From positions 1 through 53,673 of the forward strand of contig CADAXW010000014.1 in the NCBI GenBank assembly GCA_902792005.1: DNA of 53,673 nucleotides, given 5' to 3'. This DNA is from an uncultured Lachnospiraceae bacterium. GTDB lineage: Bacteria; Bacillota; Clostridia; Lachnospirales; Lachnospiraceae. Below are positions 37,177 through 45,514 of the stretch, one piece after another. Each line of letters starts with the position of its first letter. The stretch's first letter is position 1. Position numbers and translations under genes: made by a program. Under the pieces are notes generated by a model that worked only from the letters and a program-made list of their open reading frames with translations, ran no database searches and had not been told where the DNA came from.

Positions 37177-38490
37177 TTGAAAATGATAAGTACCCTTTCA
37201 GGCAAAAAAGTCCATATTCTGACCCTGGGCTGCAAGGTCAACCAGTATGAATCCGACGCCATGTATGAGGCGTTTTTTGCAGCCGGCGCGAAAATGTGCC
37301 GCGAATCGGAGGCGGATATCTGTATCATCAACACCTGCTCCGTCACCAATATCGCAGACCGGAAATCCCGTCAGATGATCAGCCGGCTCCGGAAGGAAAA
37401 TCCGGATGCACTGATCGTGGCAACCGGATGCTATGTCCAGGCTGCGGCAAACCGTGAGGAAGCTGACCGGATCGGAGCAGACCTGATCGTCGGAAACAAC
37501 CGGAAAAGGGATATAGTCCGTCTCGTGGAGGCACACCTCCTGGGGCAGCCCGTAACCGATAATATCATTGATATCGCAACTGATCCGGAATTCGAGGATC
37601 TTCGGATCCGGATGCCGGAAACCCATACACGCAGCTACCTGAAGATCCAGGATGGCTGCAACAGCTTCTGCACCTACTGCATCATTCCCTATGTCCGGGG
37701 ACGGATCCGGAACAAACCGATCCTCTCCATCCTGAACGAGGTAGAGACACTGGCAGCCTCCGGTGTAAAAGAGATCGTTCTGACAGGCATCAACCTCTCC
37801 TCCTTTGGAGATATCGGAGATCTTTCTCTGCTGGATGTGATCTGCCGGGTACATGAGATCCCCGGGATCGAGCGGATCCGCCTGGGTTCCCTGGAGCCCC
37901 GGATCATTACCGACGAATTCCTGAGCCGGCTGGTAACGCTTCCGAAGGTGTGCCCACATTTTCATCTCTCCCTGCAGAGCGGATGCGATTCCGTGCTGAA
38001 GCGGATGAACCGGCACTATACCACCGCAGACATCAGGGAAATTGTAGATCGGATCCGCAGGTACTACGACCGTCCTGCTCTTACCTCTGACATCATCGTG
38101 GGCTTCCCAGGGGAAACGGAGGACGAATTCATGACCACCTATCAGACCCTGGAGGCACTTGAACTCTATGAAATGCACGTCTTCCCCTACTCCAGACGGA
38201 AGGGAACAAATGCCGACAAAATGGACGGCCACCTTCCCGAGGCAGTAAAAAAAGACCGCGTCCGGAGGCTCCTGGAACTGAAGGAGCGTCAGATGGCGGC
38301 CTATCATGCACTGTTCCAAAAGGAACCCGTAAATGTACTGATCGAGGAGATCGTAAACCTAAATGGAAAAGACTGCTACCGCGGTCATACAGAGCGTTAT
38401 ATCCTGGTGGATATCCCCTGCGCTGCACTTGGAGACACGGCTCCGCAGAAGGACAGGATCAATACCACTGTCACCTATGAACAGGCCTGA
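37177..38490 (+). CDS. mtaB: tRNA t6A37 methylthiotransferase MtaB
   Basis: Radical-SAM enzyme that converts t6A to ms2t6A at position 37. 437 residues: UPF0004 domain with three Cys (TLGCKVNQYESD, NTCSVTNIADRKSR, ATGCYVQ), radical SAM CNSFCTYCIIPYVRGR, and C-terminal TRAM-like domain. Start TTG 37177 has better spacing (6 bases) to GAGGA than ATG 37183 (12 bases), but both are possible. Divergent from the HPr-like gene; ends in a bidirectional terminator. Confidence 0.95.
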   Translation: MKMISTLSGKKVHILTLGCKVNQYESDAMYEAFFAAGAKMCRESEADICIINTCSVTNIADRKSRQMISRLRKENPDALIVATGCYVQAAANREEADRIGADLIVGNNRKRDIVRLVEAHLLGQPVTDNIIDIATDPEFEDLRIRMPETHTRSYLKIQDGCNSFCTYCIIPYVRGRIRNKPILSILNEVETLAASGVKEIVLTGINLSSFGDIGDLSLLDVICRVHEIPGIERIRLGSLEPRIITDEFLSRLVTLPKVCPHFHLSLQSGCDSVLKRMNRHYTTADIREIVDRIRRYYDRPALTSDIIVGFPGETEDEFMTTYQTLEALELYEMHVFPYSRRKGTNADKMDGHLPEAVKKDRVRRLLELKERQMAAYHALFQKEPVNVLIEEIVNLNGKDCYRGHTERYILVDIPCAALGDTAPQKDRINTTVTYEQA

Positions 38491-38496
38491 CACAAA

Positions 38497-38525
38497 AAAA
38501 ACTCTTGCAGAGATGCAAGAGTTTT
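38497..38525. terminator. Bidirectional terminator between mtaB and tRNA-Glu
   Basis: A 12-bp stem AAAACTCTTGCA/TGCAAGAGTTTT with a 4-base loop and A/T tracts on both sides, between convergent units. Confidence 0.92.
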
Positions 38526-38533
38526 TTGATCAG

Positions 38534-38605
38534 TAGTCCGTAGGGGAATCGAACCCCTGTTTCCGCCGTGAGAGGGCGGCGTCTTAGCCGCTTGACCAAC
38601 GGACC
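38534..38605 (-). tRNA. tRNA-Glu, anticodon CTC
   Basis: Acceptor GGTCCGT/ACGGACT (G1-U72 wobble), anticodon stem CCGCC/GGCGG around CTCTCAC (anticodon CTC), T arm AGGGG-TTCGATT-CCCCT, discriminator A. CCA is not encoded. It decodes GAG. Its promoter is at 38625-38653. Confidence 0.93.
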
Positions 38606-38624
38606 ATGTCCTGACGACTTGCTT

Positions 38625-38653
38625 AGTATATCAGAACAGCTTGTGGAATGCAA
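38625..38653 (-). promoter_or_regulatory. Promoter of tRNA-Glu
   Basis: TTGCAT (38648-38653), 17-base spacer, TATACT (38625-38630) with TGA before it. It starts about 25 bases after the STAS gene stop. Confidence 0.85.
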
Positions 38654-38677
38654 GCACTTTTTTTATTTTTTTTGCTC

Positions 38678-38977
38678 CTACTCGAACACAAGTCTCTTAT
38701 CCAGGCCTGTGGTCTTCAGGATCCCCATGATATTGTCGGATACATTTCTGAAAACCAGTTTATTTCGAAGCTTCTTATAAGCAGCTACAAACTGGCGCAG
38801 TCCGGAGGAAGAGATATACTCCAGCTTCTCCAGATCCATTACCACCTTCTCCAGTGATGCTTCATCCAGCTCTTCCACTGCCGCCTCCAGCTCCGGTGCT
38901 GCCAGCGTATCCAGCCAGCCCACCAGCTGAAGTGTAATCTTCTTTGCTGCTGCCTCTTCTGTTTTGATGATCTCCAT
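38678..38977 (-). CDS. STAS-domain protein, anti-sigma-factor antagonist type
   Basis: 99-residue STAS domain with the phosphorylation site in LEYISSSGLRQFVAAYK, as in SpoIIAA/RsbV. These proteins are switched by Ser phosphorylation (anti-sigma kinase) and dephosphorylation (PP2C). The neighbouring gene encodes both a PP2C and a kinase-type ATPase domain, so this is its likely substrate. No sigma factor is nearby. Confidence 0.92.
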   Translation of the reverse strand: MEIIKTEEAAAKKITLQLVGWLDTLAAPELEAAVEELDEASLEKVVMDLEKLEYISSSGLRQFVAAYKKLRNKLVFRNVSDNIMGILKTTGLDKRLVFE

Positions 38978-39025
38978 AGTAACCTCCTGTATCTGATCGA
39001 TCCCTGTATTTTTTTGATGCTCCCA

Positions 39026-41017
39026 TCAGTCATCTGCTGTAAAATACATGGTCATCACATTCTTACCTTCTACTCTATTGTATTTTATCTCTTTCGTCAA
39101 GTCACGAATCATTTCGATCCCCATACCGCCGGTATCCAGTTCCTCAAAGTCCTTGGTGGACGGATCGTAGGAGGCAGGATCAAACGCCTTGCCGTCATCC
39201 GTAAATGTGACGTATACCCCATCCTCCATAGGGCGAAGGGAAAACTTGACCGACCTTGCGCCGGAATAGGAAATGATATTCACGAACCATTCCTCACAGG
39301 CAGACATGACCTTCATCCGAAGTTCCTCCTCGGGAATATCCCGCATCACCCATGCCTTGATCTCTTCCAGCTCCGTCAGCTTGCGTTTCAGATTGATCTC
39401 CTCCTGGGGTGCTCTGCAGAAGGCGATCAGGGTTACATCATCAAATGCTCTTCCCTCTCCTTCGTAGGCCCGCACATCGGAACTGATGGTCTTTACGATC
39501 TTCTCCGGAACAAACTCCATATCCCTGATTTCCGAAAGCAGACGGTCTTCACCGAAGGGTTTTTTCTCCGGATCCAGCGCCTCGGTCACTCCGTCCGTAT
39601 AGAGAAGGATTCCTTCGCCTTCGTCCAGGGTCAGGGTATCATCCAGAAATTCTGCATCATCAAAGAGTCCCAGCATGACGCCGGCATCCACGTCCATATA
39701 TTCTTTTGTCCTTCCGATGAGCAGCGGAGGGTTATGCCCTGCATTGGAATAAGTCATGGTATGCGTATTCGCATCCCAGACGCAGACAAATGCCGTGGCA
39801 AAGAAGTTCTCCGGGTTCTCCTGCAGAAGCGCATCATTTGTCATCTTCAGCGCCACTCTTGGCGGAATATCAAGCATCAGACGCTCCCGTAGGATACGAC
39901 GCGTCATCTCCATGAACATGGCGGCAGAAATACCCTTTCCGGAGATATCACCAATGACGAATACCACCTCTCCGTTGGTCTTTTCAAAGACATCATAGAA
40001 GTCTCCACCCACCTCACGGGCAGGATTCATGGTGGCAGATACCGCGAAATCTCTGGCCTTCAGTTCCTTATAGGGAGGAACCATTCCGCTCTGGATCCGC
40101 TTTGCAACCTGCAGCTGGACATCTGCCTCAACCTTCTCGGCAGTCAGCCGCCGAACGTCCTGCACATAGTTCTTCATTTCATTTGCCATGACATGGAAGG
40201 ATTTCTCCATGTCCGACACCTCATCATCCATATGGATCTTACGCTTCTTCACCTTCAGCTCGTGGCGGTCAATGAAGTGCTCCATTCCATCGGACAGTGC
40301 ACGGATGGGCCCCAGTACCCAGACCCTGAGAAAGATCATAAGAAGGAAGAAGGAAATTACGAACAGAACCAGGAACAGAACAATGATATAGACCGTATCC
40401 TGCGCAATCAGCTGCTCGATCTCCTCCATAGAGCAGTCCGCTCCCACCATGGCAAGCACCTCTCCATCGATCTTATAGGGAAGGAGGGCCACACATACAT
40501 TTCCGTATTCATTATTCTCGATAAAGTTGATACCGCTGTCGTCTCCAGCCCAGGCTCTGGCCTCCTCATCCGACAGAGGAACCGTGGAGACGCTCAGCGG
40601 AGGTGCCGACTCGTCGATCAGCTTCTGATCCTCCGGATCCGCGGCGACTGAAAGAAGATGAACCCGGTGATCATTATCATCCAGCAGATATACATAGAGA
40701 TATCTGAGATTCATGGACTTGCAGGTCTGCCTAAACAGATTATTCTGGTTAAGATATTCCAGAAATTCAAGTGACTGACAATATTCATCTCTGGGATCAA
40801 AGTAATAACCCTTCAGGATATCGATGGCGATACGGCAGCCTCCGAGAGATGTTCTGGAAGCCTCCTCTACGGCTCTCTTTTCCCGGAAAGAGGCGGAAAG
40901 GACCATAAGGATCGCACCTGCACAGAAGAAAGCGATCAGAAACAGGATGGAGATACGCATAAGAAGCGGCAACCTCAGCCTGCGGACTTTTTTTGTATTC
41001 GTTTTCTTCTCGCCCAT
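39026..41017 (-). CDS. SpoIIE/RsbU-type PP2C phosphatase with HAMP and C-terminal anti-sigma kinase-like ATPase
   Basis: 663 residues. Two membrane helices (about 20-40 and 208-232) enclose an extracellular sensor. HAMP follows, then a PP2C/SpoIIE domain (REVGGDFYDVFE, VIGDISGKGISAAMFM, YSNAGHNPPLL, YTDGVTEALD, DDVTLIAF). A C-terminal HATPase of RsbW type is present, with N box ACEEWFVNIISYS, DDGKAFDP and GGMGIEMI. Thus both opposing enzymes of a partner switch are on one chain. ATG 41017 follows GAGGTGG; a GTG at 41029 overlapping the previous stop is an alternative. Confidence 0.93.
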   Translation of the reverse strand: MGEKKTNTKKVRRLRLPLLMRISILFLIAFFCAGAILMVLSASFREKRAVEEASRTSLGGCRIAIDILKGYYFDPRDEYCQSLEFLEYLNQNNLFRQTCKSMNLRYLYVYLLDDNDHRVHLLSVAADPEDQKLIDESAPPLSVSTVPLSDEEARAWAGDDSGINFIENNEYGNVCVALLPYKIDGEVLAMVGADCSMEEIEQLIAQDTVYIIVLFLVLFVISFFLLMIFLRVWVLGPIRALSDGMEHFIDRHELKVKKRKIHMDDEVSDMEKSFHVMANEMKNYVQDVRRLTAEKVEADVQLQVAKRIQSGMVPPYKELKARDFAVSATMNPAREVGGDFYDVFEKTNGEVVFVIGDISGKGISAAMFMEMTRRILRERLMLDIPPRVALKMTNDALLQENPENFFATAFVCVWDANTHTMTYSNAGHNPPLLIGRTKEYMDVDAGVMLGLFDDAEFLDDTLTLDEGEGILLYTDGVTEALDPEKKPFGEDRLLSEIRDMEFVPEKIVKTISSDVRAYEGEGRAFDDVTLIAFCRAPQEEINLKRKLTELEEIKAWVMRDIPEEELRMKVMSACEEWFVNIISYSGARSVKFSLRPMEDGVYVTFTDDGKAFDPASYDPSTKDFEELDTGGMGIEMIRDLTKEIKYNRVEGKNVMTMYFTADD

Positions 41018-41025
41018 AGGCCACC

Positions 41026-42183
41026 TCACATTCCTTCTTTCACAAGCTTAACGATCCGGCTGGTGCCCAGTCTGTCAGCTCCCAGCGCAAGGAATCGCTC
41101 TGCATCCTCCATGGAGGAGATGCCTCCGGCCGCCTTGATCTTCACGCCGGGACCTACATGCTTTTTAAACAACTCGATATCCGAAAATGTTGCACCTGCC
41201 GTGCTGAACCCGGTTGAGGTCTTGATAAAGTCCGCACCCGATTCGGTCACGAGCTGGCACATTTTTATCTTCTCATCCTCTGTCAGAAGACAGGTTTCAA
41301 TGATCACCTTCAGGATATGATCTCCGCAGGCCGCCTTGATCTCCCGGATCTCCGACAGCACAGCATCATAGTCTCCTGCCTTCAGGCTTCCGATATGGAT
41401 CACCATATCGATCTCATCTGCCCCGTTCGCTATGGCGTCCCGGGTCTCGAACACCTTTGCCGCAGTGCTCTGGGTTCCGTTCGGAAAGCCAATGACGGTA
41501 CAGATCTTCACCGCATCTCCCACATACTCCTTGGCCCGCTTCACAAAGCAGGGCGATATGCAGGCCGATGCCGTGGAAAAACGCTTTGTATCATCCAGGA
41601 TCTGACGCACATCTTCCCAGACAGCCTCCTGGCGAAGCAGCGTATGGTCACAGGCTGCAAGTATCTTCTTTGTATCCATGTTCACGATCTCCCTCATCCG
41701 ATCCAGTGTTTTTTCTTTGTTCTCATATAAGATCCCTGTTCCACCCATGGCTTCCCAGGCCTCGATGTTAACTGAATAATCATCGATCAGGATGCAGTCC
41801 TTCCCGCTGCAATACTGCGGCTTCTCTCTTCGAAGAACCGTATGTACCACAACCTCCGGATCAAGAATCCGGTGAACCCACCGAACCTTGTCCTCTGCTG
41901 CAGACTCGACCCCTCTTTTCGGCTTCGGGATTCCGGTCAGGATCTCACATCGATCTCCGAAGCACGTATAGAGAGAGCGGAACAGAGCTTCTCCCTCCGG
42001 GATCGTCTCCAGCTTATCATAAAAATGTTCCACGCTCCGGATCCTCTCCCACATAAGATCATCATATCCCGGATCATCGTCTCTGTTTACGGAGCGGGAC
42101 TCCATCCCGCACAGCTCCCGAACCCCACGTTCAAAGTCTGCCAGCACTCCGTCCATATCAAAATAGATCTTTTTTATCTCCAT
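41026..42183 (-). CDS. Fusion of HAD 5'-nucleotidase-like phosphatase and deoxyribose-phosphate aldolase
   Basis: 385 residues from ATG 42183 behind AGAAGG. Residues 1-165 are a HAD domain: motif [15 protein letters not shown], acidic motif [15 protein letters not shown], similar to 5'(3')-nucleotidases (NT5C). Residues about 169-385 are a full Deo[22 protein letters not shown], Schiff-base Lys in [20 protein letters not shown]. DeoC splits deoxyribose-5-phosphate into acetaldehyde and glyceraldehyde-3-phosphate. An internal ATG (41677-41679) sits 9 bases after GGGAG at the domain border, so DeoC may also be made alone (217 aa). Coupled to the phosphatase gene downstream. Confidence 0.9.
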   Translation of the reverse strand: MEIKKIYFDMDGVLADFERGVRELCGMESRSVNRDDDPGYDDLMWERIRSVEHFYDKLETIPEGEALFRSLYTCFGDRCEILTGIPKPKRGVESAAEDKVRWVHRILDPEVVVHTVLRREKPQYCSGKDCILIDDYSVNIEAWEAMGGTGILYENKEKTLDRMREIVNMDTKKILAACDHTLLRQEAVWEDVRQILDDTKRFSTASACISPCFVKRAKEYVGDAVKICTVIGFPNGTQSTAAKVFETRDAIANGADEIDMVIHIGSLKAGDYDAVLSEIREIKAACGDHILKVIIETCLLTEDEKIKMCQLVTESGADFIKTSTGFSTAGATFSDIELFKKHVGPGVKIKAAGGISSMEDAERFLALGADRLGTSRIVKLVKEGM

Positions 42184-42240
42184 AGTACACCTTCTCTCAT
42201 GACAGTATTTTACTATATGCTGCGCCAATAGTAAACGAAA

Positions 42241-42274
42241 ACAAGGCTGGCCGAACGCTGCCGGTCAACCTTGT
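42241..42274 (-). terminator. Terminator of sbcDC operon
   Basis: A stem of about 13 bp with one mismatch (ACAAGG..CCTTGT outermost), followed by TTTTCGTTT on the minus strand, about 20 bases after the sbcC stop. Confidence 0.75.
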
Positions 42275-42293
42275 CGATACGCATTCCATACCC

Positions 42294-45200
42294 CTACTCA
42301 TCCGCCAGATGTACACCGGGGCCTGACAGAAATGTCTGGTTTTTCAGCTTTTTTGCTTCCAACTTCAGACTGAACTCATCGATAACGGTTTGTACATGGG
42401 TAATGATTCCAAGAAGCATTCCCGAGCTTCCCATCTGCTTAAGGGAATCAATGGCATCTCTAAGGGGTTCTCCGCTCAGGGAACCGAAGCCCTCATCCAG
42501 GAACAGTGCCCCGACCTTGCCCTTCTTCCCGGCCAGCTCGGACATGGCCATGGCAAGTGCGAGACTGATCAGGAATGACTCACCACCGCTGGTGTTGGAG
42601 ATGGGACGGACCACATCATCCTCACTGATCTCTATGTTCATGGTCCCCGGCTCCACCACCAGTTTGTAGTTCGGCTGAAGAGACTCCATATACTTATTCG
42701 CCGTGATGATCAGATTATTCATCGCAATGGTCTGGACAAATGTCTCGAAATCCGATCCATCCTGTTTTCCTACCATTTTCTGGATATTATCATACAGCTC
42801 CTTCTTCTCCAGGGAATCCTTCAGACTAACACTCAGCGCATCTTTCTTCTTTTTCTGTTCCTCATTGGCCGTCAGCTTATTTCGGATCTCTCCGGTTTTC
42901 TCAGATGCATCCTTGAAGCGTTTCTGAGCGTCATCTTTTTCGGTTTCCAGTTCTGTAAGCTGCTTCTCCGTACGGACTTCCTCCTGATCCGTTTTTGCCC
43001 GTTTTTCTTCCGCAGCTTTTACCTTTTCACCACAGGTCAGGAGGGCATCGTCGATCTCCTTCCGTCTCGCCCGACCGGAGGCAATCTTTTCCTCATCCCT
43101 GTGCGCTGCAAGATACTCCTGCTCGGTGGCAAAACCATTTTTCTGAAGCATATCGAGGAGCCGCTTCTCTGCTTCTTCCATCTCCGTTTTTCTCTGTTCG
43201 ATCCGCTTCTCTGTAAGTTCCTTCTTTGTCTTCTGATCGCGGAGATCTCCAGCTGCCTTTGTTTCTGACTGACGCGCATTGTCCAGCGCCTCCTGCGCCG
43301 CCTTCAGTTCCGTTTCAAGCGCCCTCTCCGCAGCATCGACCTTCTGATCACCAAACAGTTTCTTTCTCTGACTTCGCAGGCTGGAAAGACTTGCACTTGC
43401 TACATCGCAGGCTTTCTCTGTGGATCTTACTTCCGACTCAGCCCCGTCCAGATTGACACCTGCACGCGTCGCCTTTGCACTCTCCAGTGCCTTCTCATCT
43501 TCTGCCAGACTCTCCTTTGTCTTACTATAACTATCTGCCTTTTCCTGAAGACTTTCGATGATCTTATCCGCTGAATCATCCAGCCCTTCCGAAGACGTAT
43601 CCAGCGCGAGGCTCCAGGGCTCCACTGCCTCGTTGATGTCCCCGGTCAGCTTGTTCTTCTTTTCCCCTTCACTCTTTGCAGTTTCCTCTGCATCCTGAAT
43701 ATCCTTTTCAAGCTGAACGACTTTATTCAGAGCGTCCTGATGCTGCTTTTCAGCCTCCTTGATCTCGGCGCTGATAGATGCCACATTGATGGAGACTTCC
43801 TTCTTCTCCTCCGTATTCTCTTCGGATGAAATCGCATCATGATCATGCTCCTCTTTTCCACCGGAAGGAGTCTCATCATGAACATGCTCATCTGACTGAT
43901 CCACATGATACACCTTACCGCAAACCGGACAGGAGCACCCGTCCGTAAGGCCTTCACTGAGTATTCCTGCGATTATAGCATGATTCTGATCTACCAGCTG
44001 ATGGAGTTTCCCGTAAAGCTCACGGATCCGGTCCTCATGCTCTTTCTGTTCTGTCCTGGCTTTTTCAAGATCGACCTTACCGGCTGCAGCCAGGTCAAGT
44101 GCCTTCTTCTCCTTCTCGACTGCCTCCTTCAGCAGATCCAGATTCACCTTCAGAACAGAGATCTTGGAGCCAAGATCCGCATCCTTTGCATTGTCCCTGA
44201 TGTAGTCCCGGGCCGTTTTAACCTTACCCGTCAGATCCGAGATCTTCTGATCCAGTTGTCTGATCTGCTCTTTCTTCTGATCAAGCTGGGCACGTGCTTT
44301 TTCTACGAACAACGCTTTTTCCTTTACCGCGTTTTCGCCCCCTTCAATTCTCAGATCCAGTTCACTGACCTGCTTCAAAAGGCTTCGCTTCTCCGTCCCC
44401 TGCTTTTTTGTCTCTTCCAGATCCTTCTGGCAGGTTTTCACAAGCTCCTCAGCATCGCGTTTTGCCTTCTCCAGCTCCGGGATAGCCTCCTCAGCCTCTC
44501 CCAGGTCCTTTTTGTCCGTCGCATCGCTTTGCTTCAGCGTCTCCAGCTTCCCGTAGGCTTCATTGCAGCGCTCCGCCTTCTCCGCCTTTTCCAGAACCTC
44601 CCGTTCCGCGGCAAAGTTCTTCTCTTCTTCCTCTGCCACCTTCAGGTCATTCTTTGCCTTCGTAAGCTCCTGATCCACCTCATCGGATCTCTTTCTCCAG
44701 TCGATCTTCGTCTGCAGGTCTGTAATATCCTTCCCGGCAGCCTCCACATCCTTCGTCAGAGTGTCCAGCTCTGCATTAGCGGACGCAACATCCTCAGGAG
44801 ACAGCACCTCGATCCCTTCGAACTGCTGATTCAGAAGCTCATAATCCTTCGAAACCTGATCACACAGTTCTCTTATGTTTTCACCGATCTTCTTATAGTG
44901 CTCGGTTCCACTGACCTTTGCAAGAATGGCCGCCTTTTCCCGGTCATCACTTTTCAGAAACAGTGTAAATGCACCCTGAGGGATCAGAACGGCACGAATA
45001 AACTGCTCGTAGCTGAGACCGATGTGTTCCTCATTCTTCGCCGCCATATCCTTAGCGTTGGACCCCTTCTGGATCACGTTCCTGGTATTCTCGTCAATGA
45101 TCTCAATGATCTCGCAGTCCGGACTTTGAAGAGCCCCCTTTGGAGACTTGTTTGCTCTATGCTGATAAAACCTGCTCGTATATACCCCGCTGTCACAGGA

Positions 45201-45458
45201 ATAGGTAATGGCAGCACTGCAGAAGCCACAGTTCCTGTTCATTACTTCATTATCAGTTCCTTTCATTGTCTCCTGGCGTGGAGTTTTTCCGTAAAGTGCC
45301 AGCGTGATCACATCCAGAATGGTAGTCTTTCCGGCCGCCGTCTCACCACAGATCACAAACTGATTATTGTTGTCATCAAATTCGGGATCCGTAAAATCCA
45401 GTACATAGTGCTTTTTATATGCATTGATATTCTCAAATTCAAGCTTAAGGATCTTCAT
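42294..45458 (-). CDS. sbcC: Exonuclease SbcC (Rad50-like ATPase)
   Basis: SMC-like ATPase subunit of the SbcCD nuclease, which opens DNA hairpins and processes breaks. 1054 residues from ATG 45458 behind AGGAGG. Walker A CGETAAGKTTILD, long coiled-coil arms, zinc hook CPVC near residue 510, signature NTSGGESFLISLALAMAM and Walker B ALFLDEGFGSL. After the hook there is an unusual His/Asp/Glu-rich stretch (VYHVDQSDEHVHDE.. and EEHDHD). Co-transcribed with sbcD upstream. Confidence 0.96.
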   Translation of the reverse strand: MKILKLEFENINAYKKHYVLDFTDPEFDDNNNQFVICGETAAGKTTILDVITLALYGKTPRQETMKGTDNEVMNRNCGFCSAAITYSCDSGVYTSRFYQHRANKSPKGALQSPDCEIIEIIDENTRNVIQKGSNAKDMAAKNEEHIGLSYEQFIRAVLIPQGAFTLFLKSDDREKAAILAKVSGTEHYKKIGENIRELCDQVSKDYELLNQQFEGIEVLSPEDVASANAELDTLTKDVEAAGKDITDLQTKIDWRKRSDEVDQELTKAKNDLKVAEEEEKNFAAEREVLEKAEKAERCNEAYGKLETLKQSDATDKKDLGEAEEAIPELEKAKRDAEELVKTCQKDLEETKKQGTEKRSLLKQVSELDLRIEGGENAVKEKALFVEKARAQLDQKKEQIRQLDQKISDLTGKVKTARDYIRDNAKDADLGSKISVLKVNLDLLKEAVEKEKKALDLAAAGKVDLEKARTEQKEHEDRIRELYGKLHQLVDQNHAIIAGILSEGLTDGCSCPVCGKVYHVDQSDEHVHDETPSGGKEEHDHDAISSEENTEEKKEVSINVASISAEIKEAEKQHQDALNKVVQLEKDIQDAEETAKSEGEKKNKLTGDINEAVEPWSLALDTSSEGLDDSADKIIESLQEKADSYSKTKESLAEDEKALESAKATRAGVNLDGAESEVRSTEKACDVASASLSSLRSQRKKLFGDQKVDAAERALETELKAAQEALDNARQSETKAAGDLRDQKTKKELTEKRIEQRKTEMEEAEKRLLDMLQKNGFATEQEYLAAHRDEEKIASGRARRKEIDDALLTCGEKVKAAEEKRAKTDQEEVRTEKQLTELETEKDDAQKRFKDASEKTGEIRNKLTANEEQKKKKDALSVSLKDSLEKKELYDNIQKMVGKQDGSDFETFVQTIAMNNLIITANKYMESLQPNYKLVVEPGTMNIEISEDDVVRPISNTSGGESFLISLALAMAMSELAGKKGKVGALFLDEGFGSLSGEPLRDAIDSLKQMGSSGMLLGIITHVQTVIDEFSLKLEAKKLKNQTFLSGPGVHLADE

Positions 45459-45481
45459 GTCTGATATCCTCCTGTTCAATA

Positions 45482-45514
45482 TCTGTTCTATATCTATTCT
45501 ATATCTATTCTATG
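45482..45514. repeat. Three tandem 11-bp repeats between sbcD and sbcC
   Basis: Three 11-base units (TATAGAATAGA and variants on the coding strand) run from the sbcD stop towards the sbcC RBS; GAACAGGAGG continues the pattern into the ribosome site. Confidence 0.85.

Noticed and set aside
43905-45464. 519-codon plus-strand frame opposite sbcC
   Set aside because: Leu/Arg-rich shadow of the SbcC coiled-coil codons, with no RBS and no recognisable domain.
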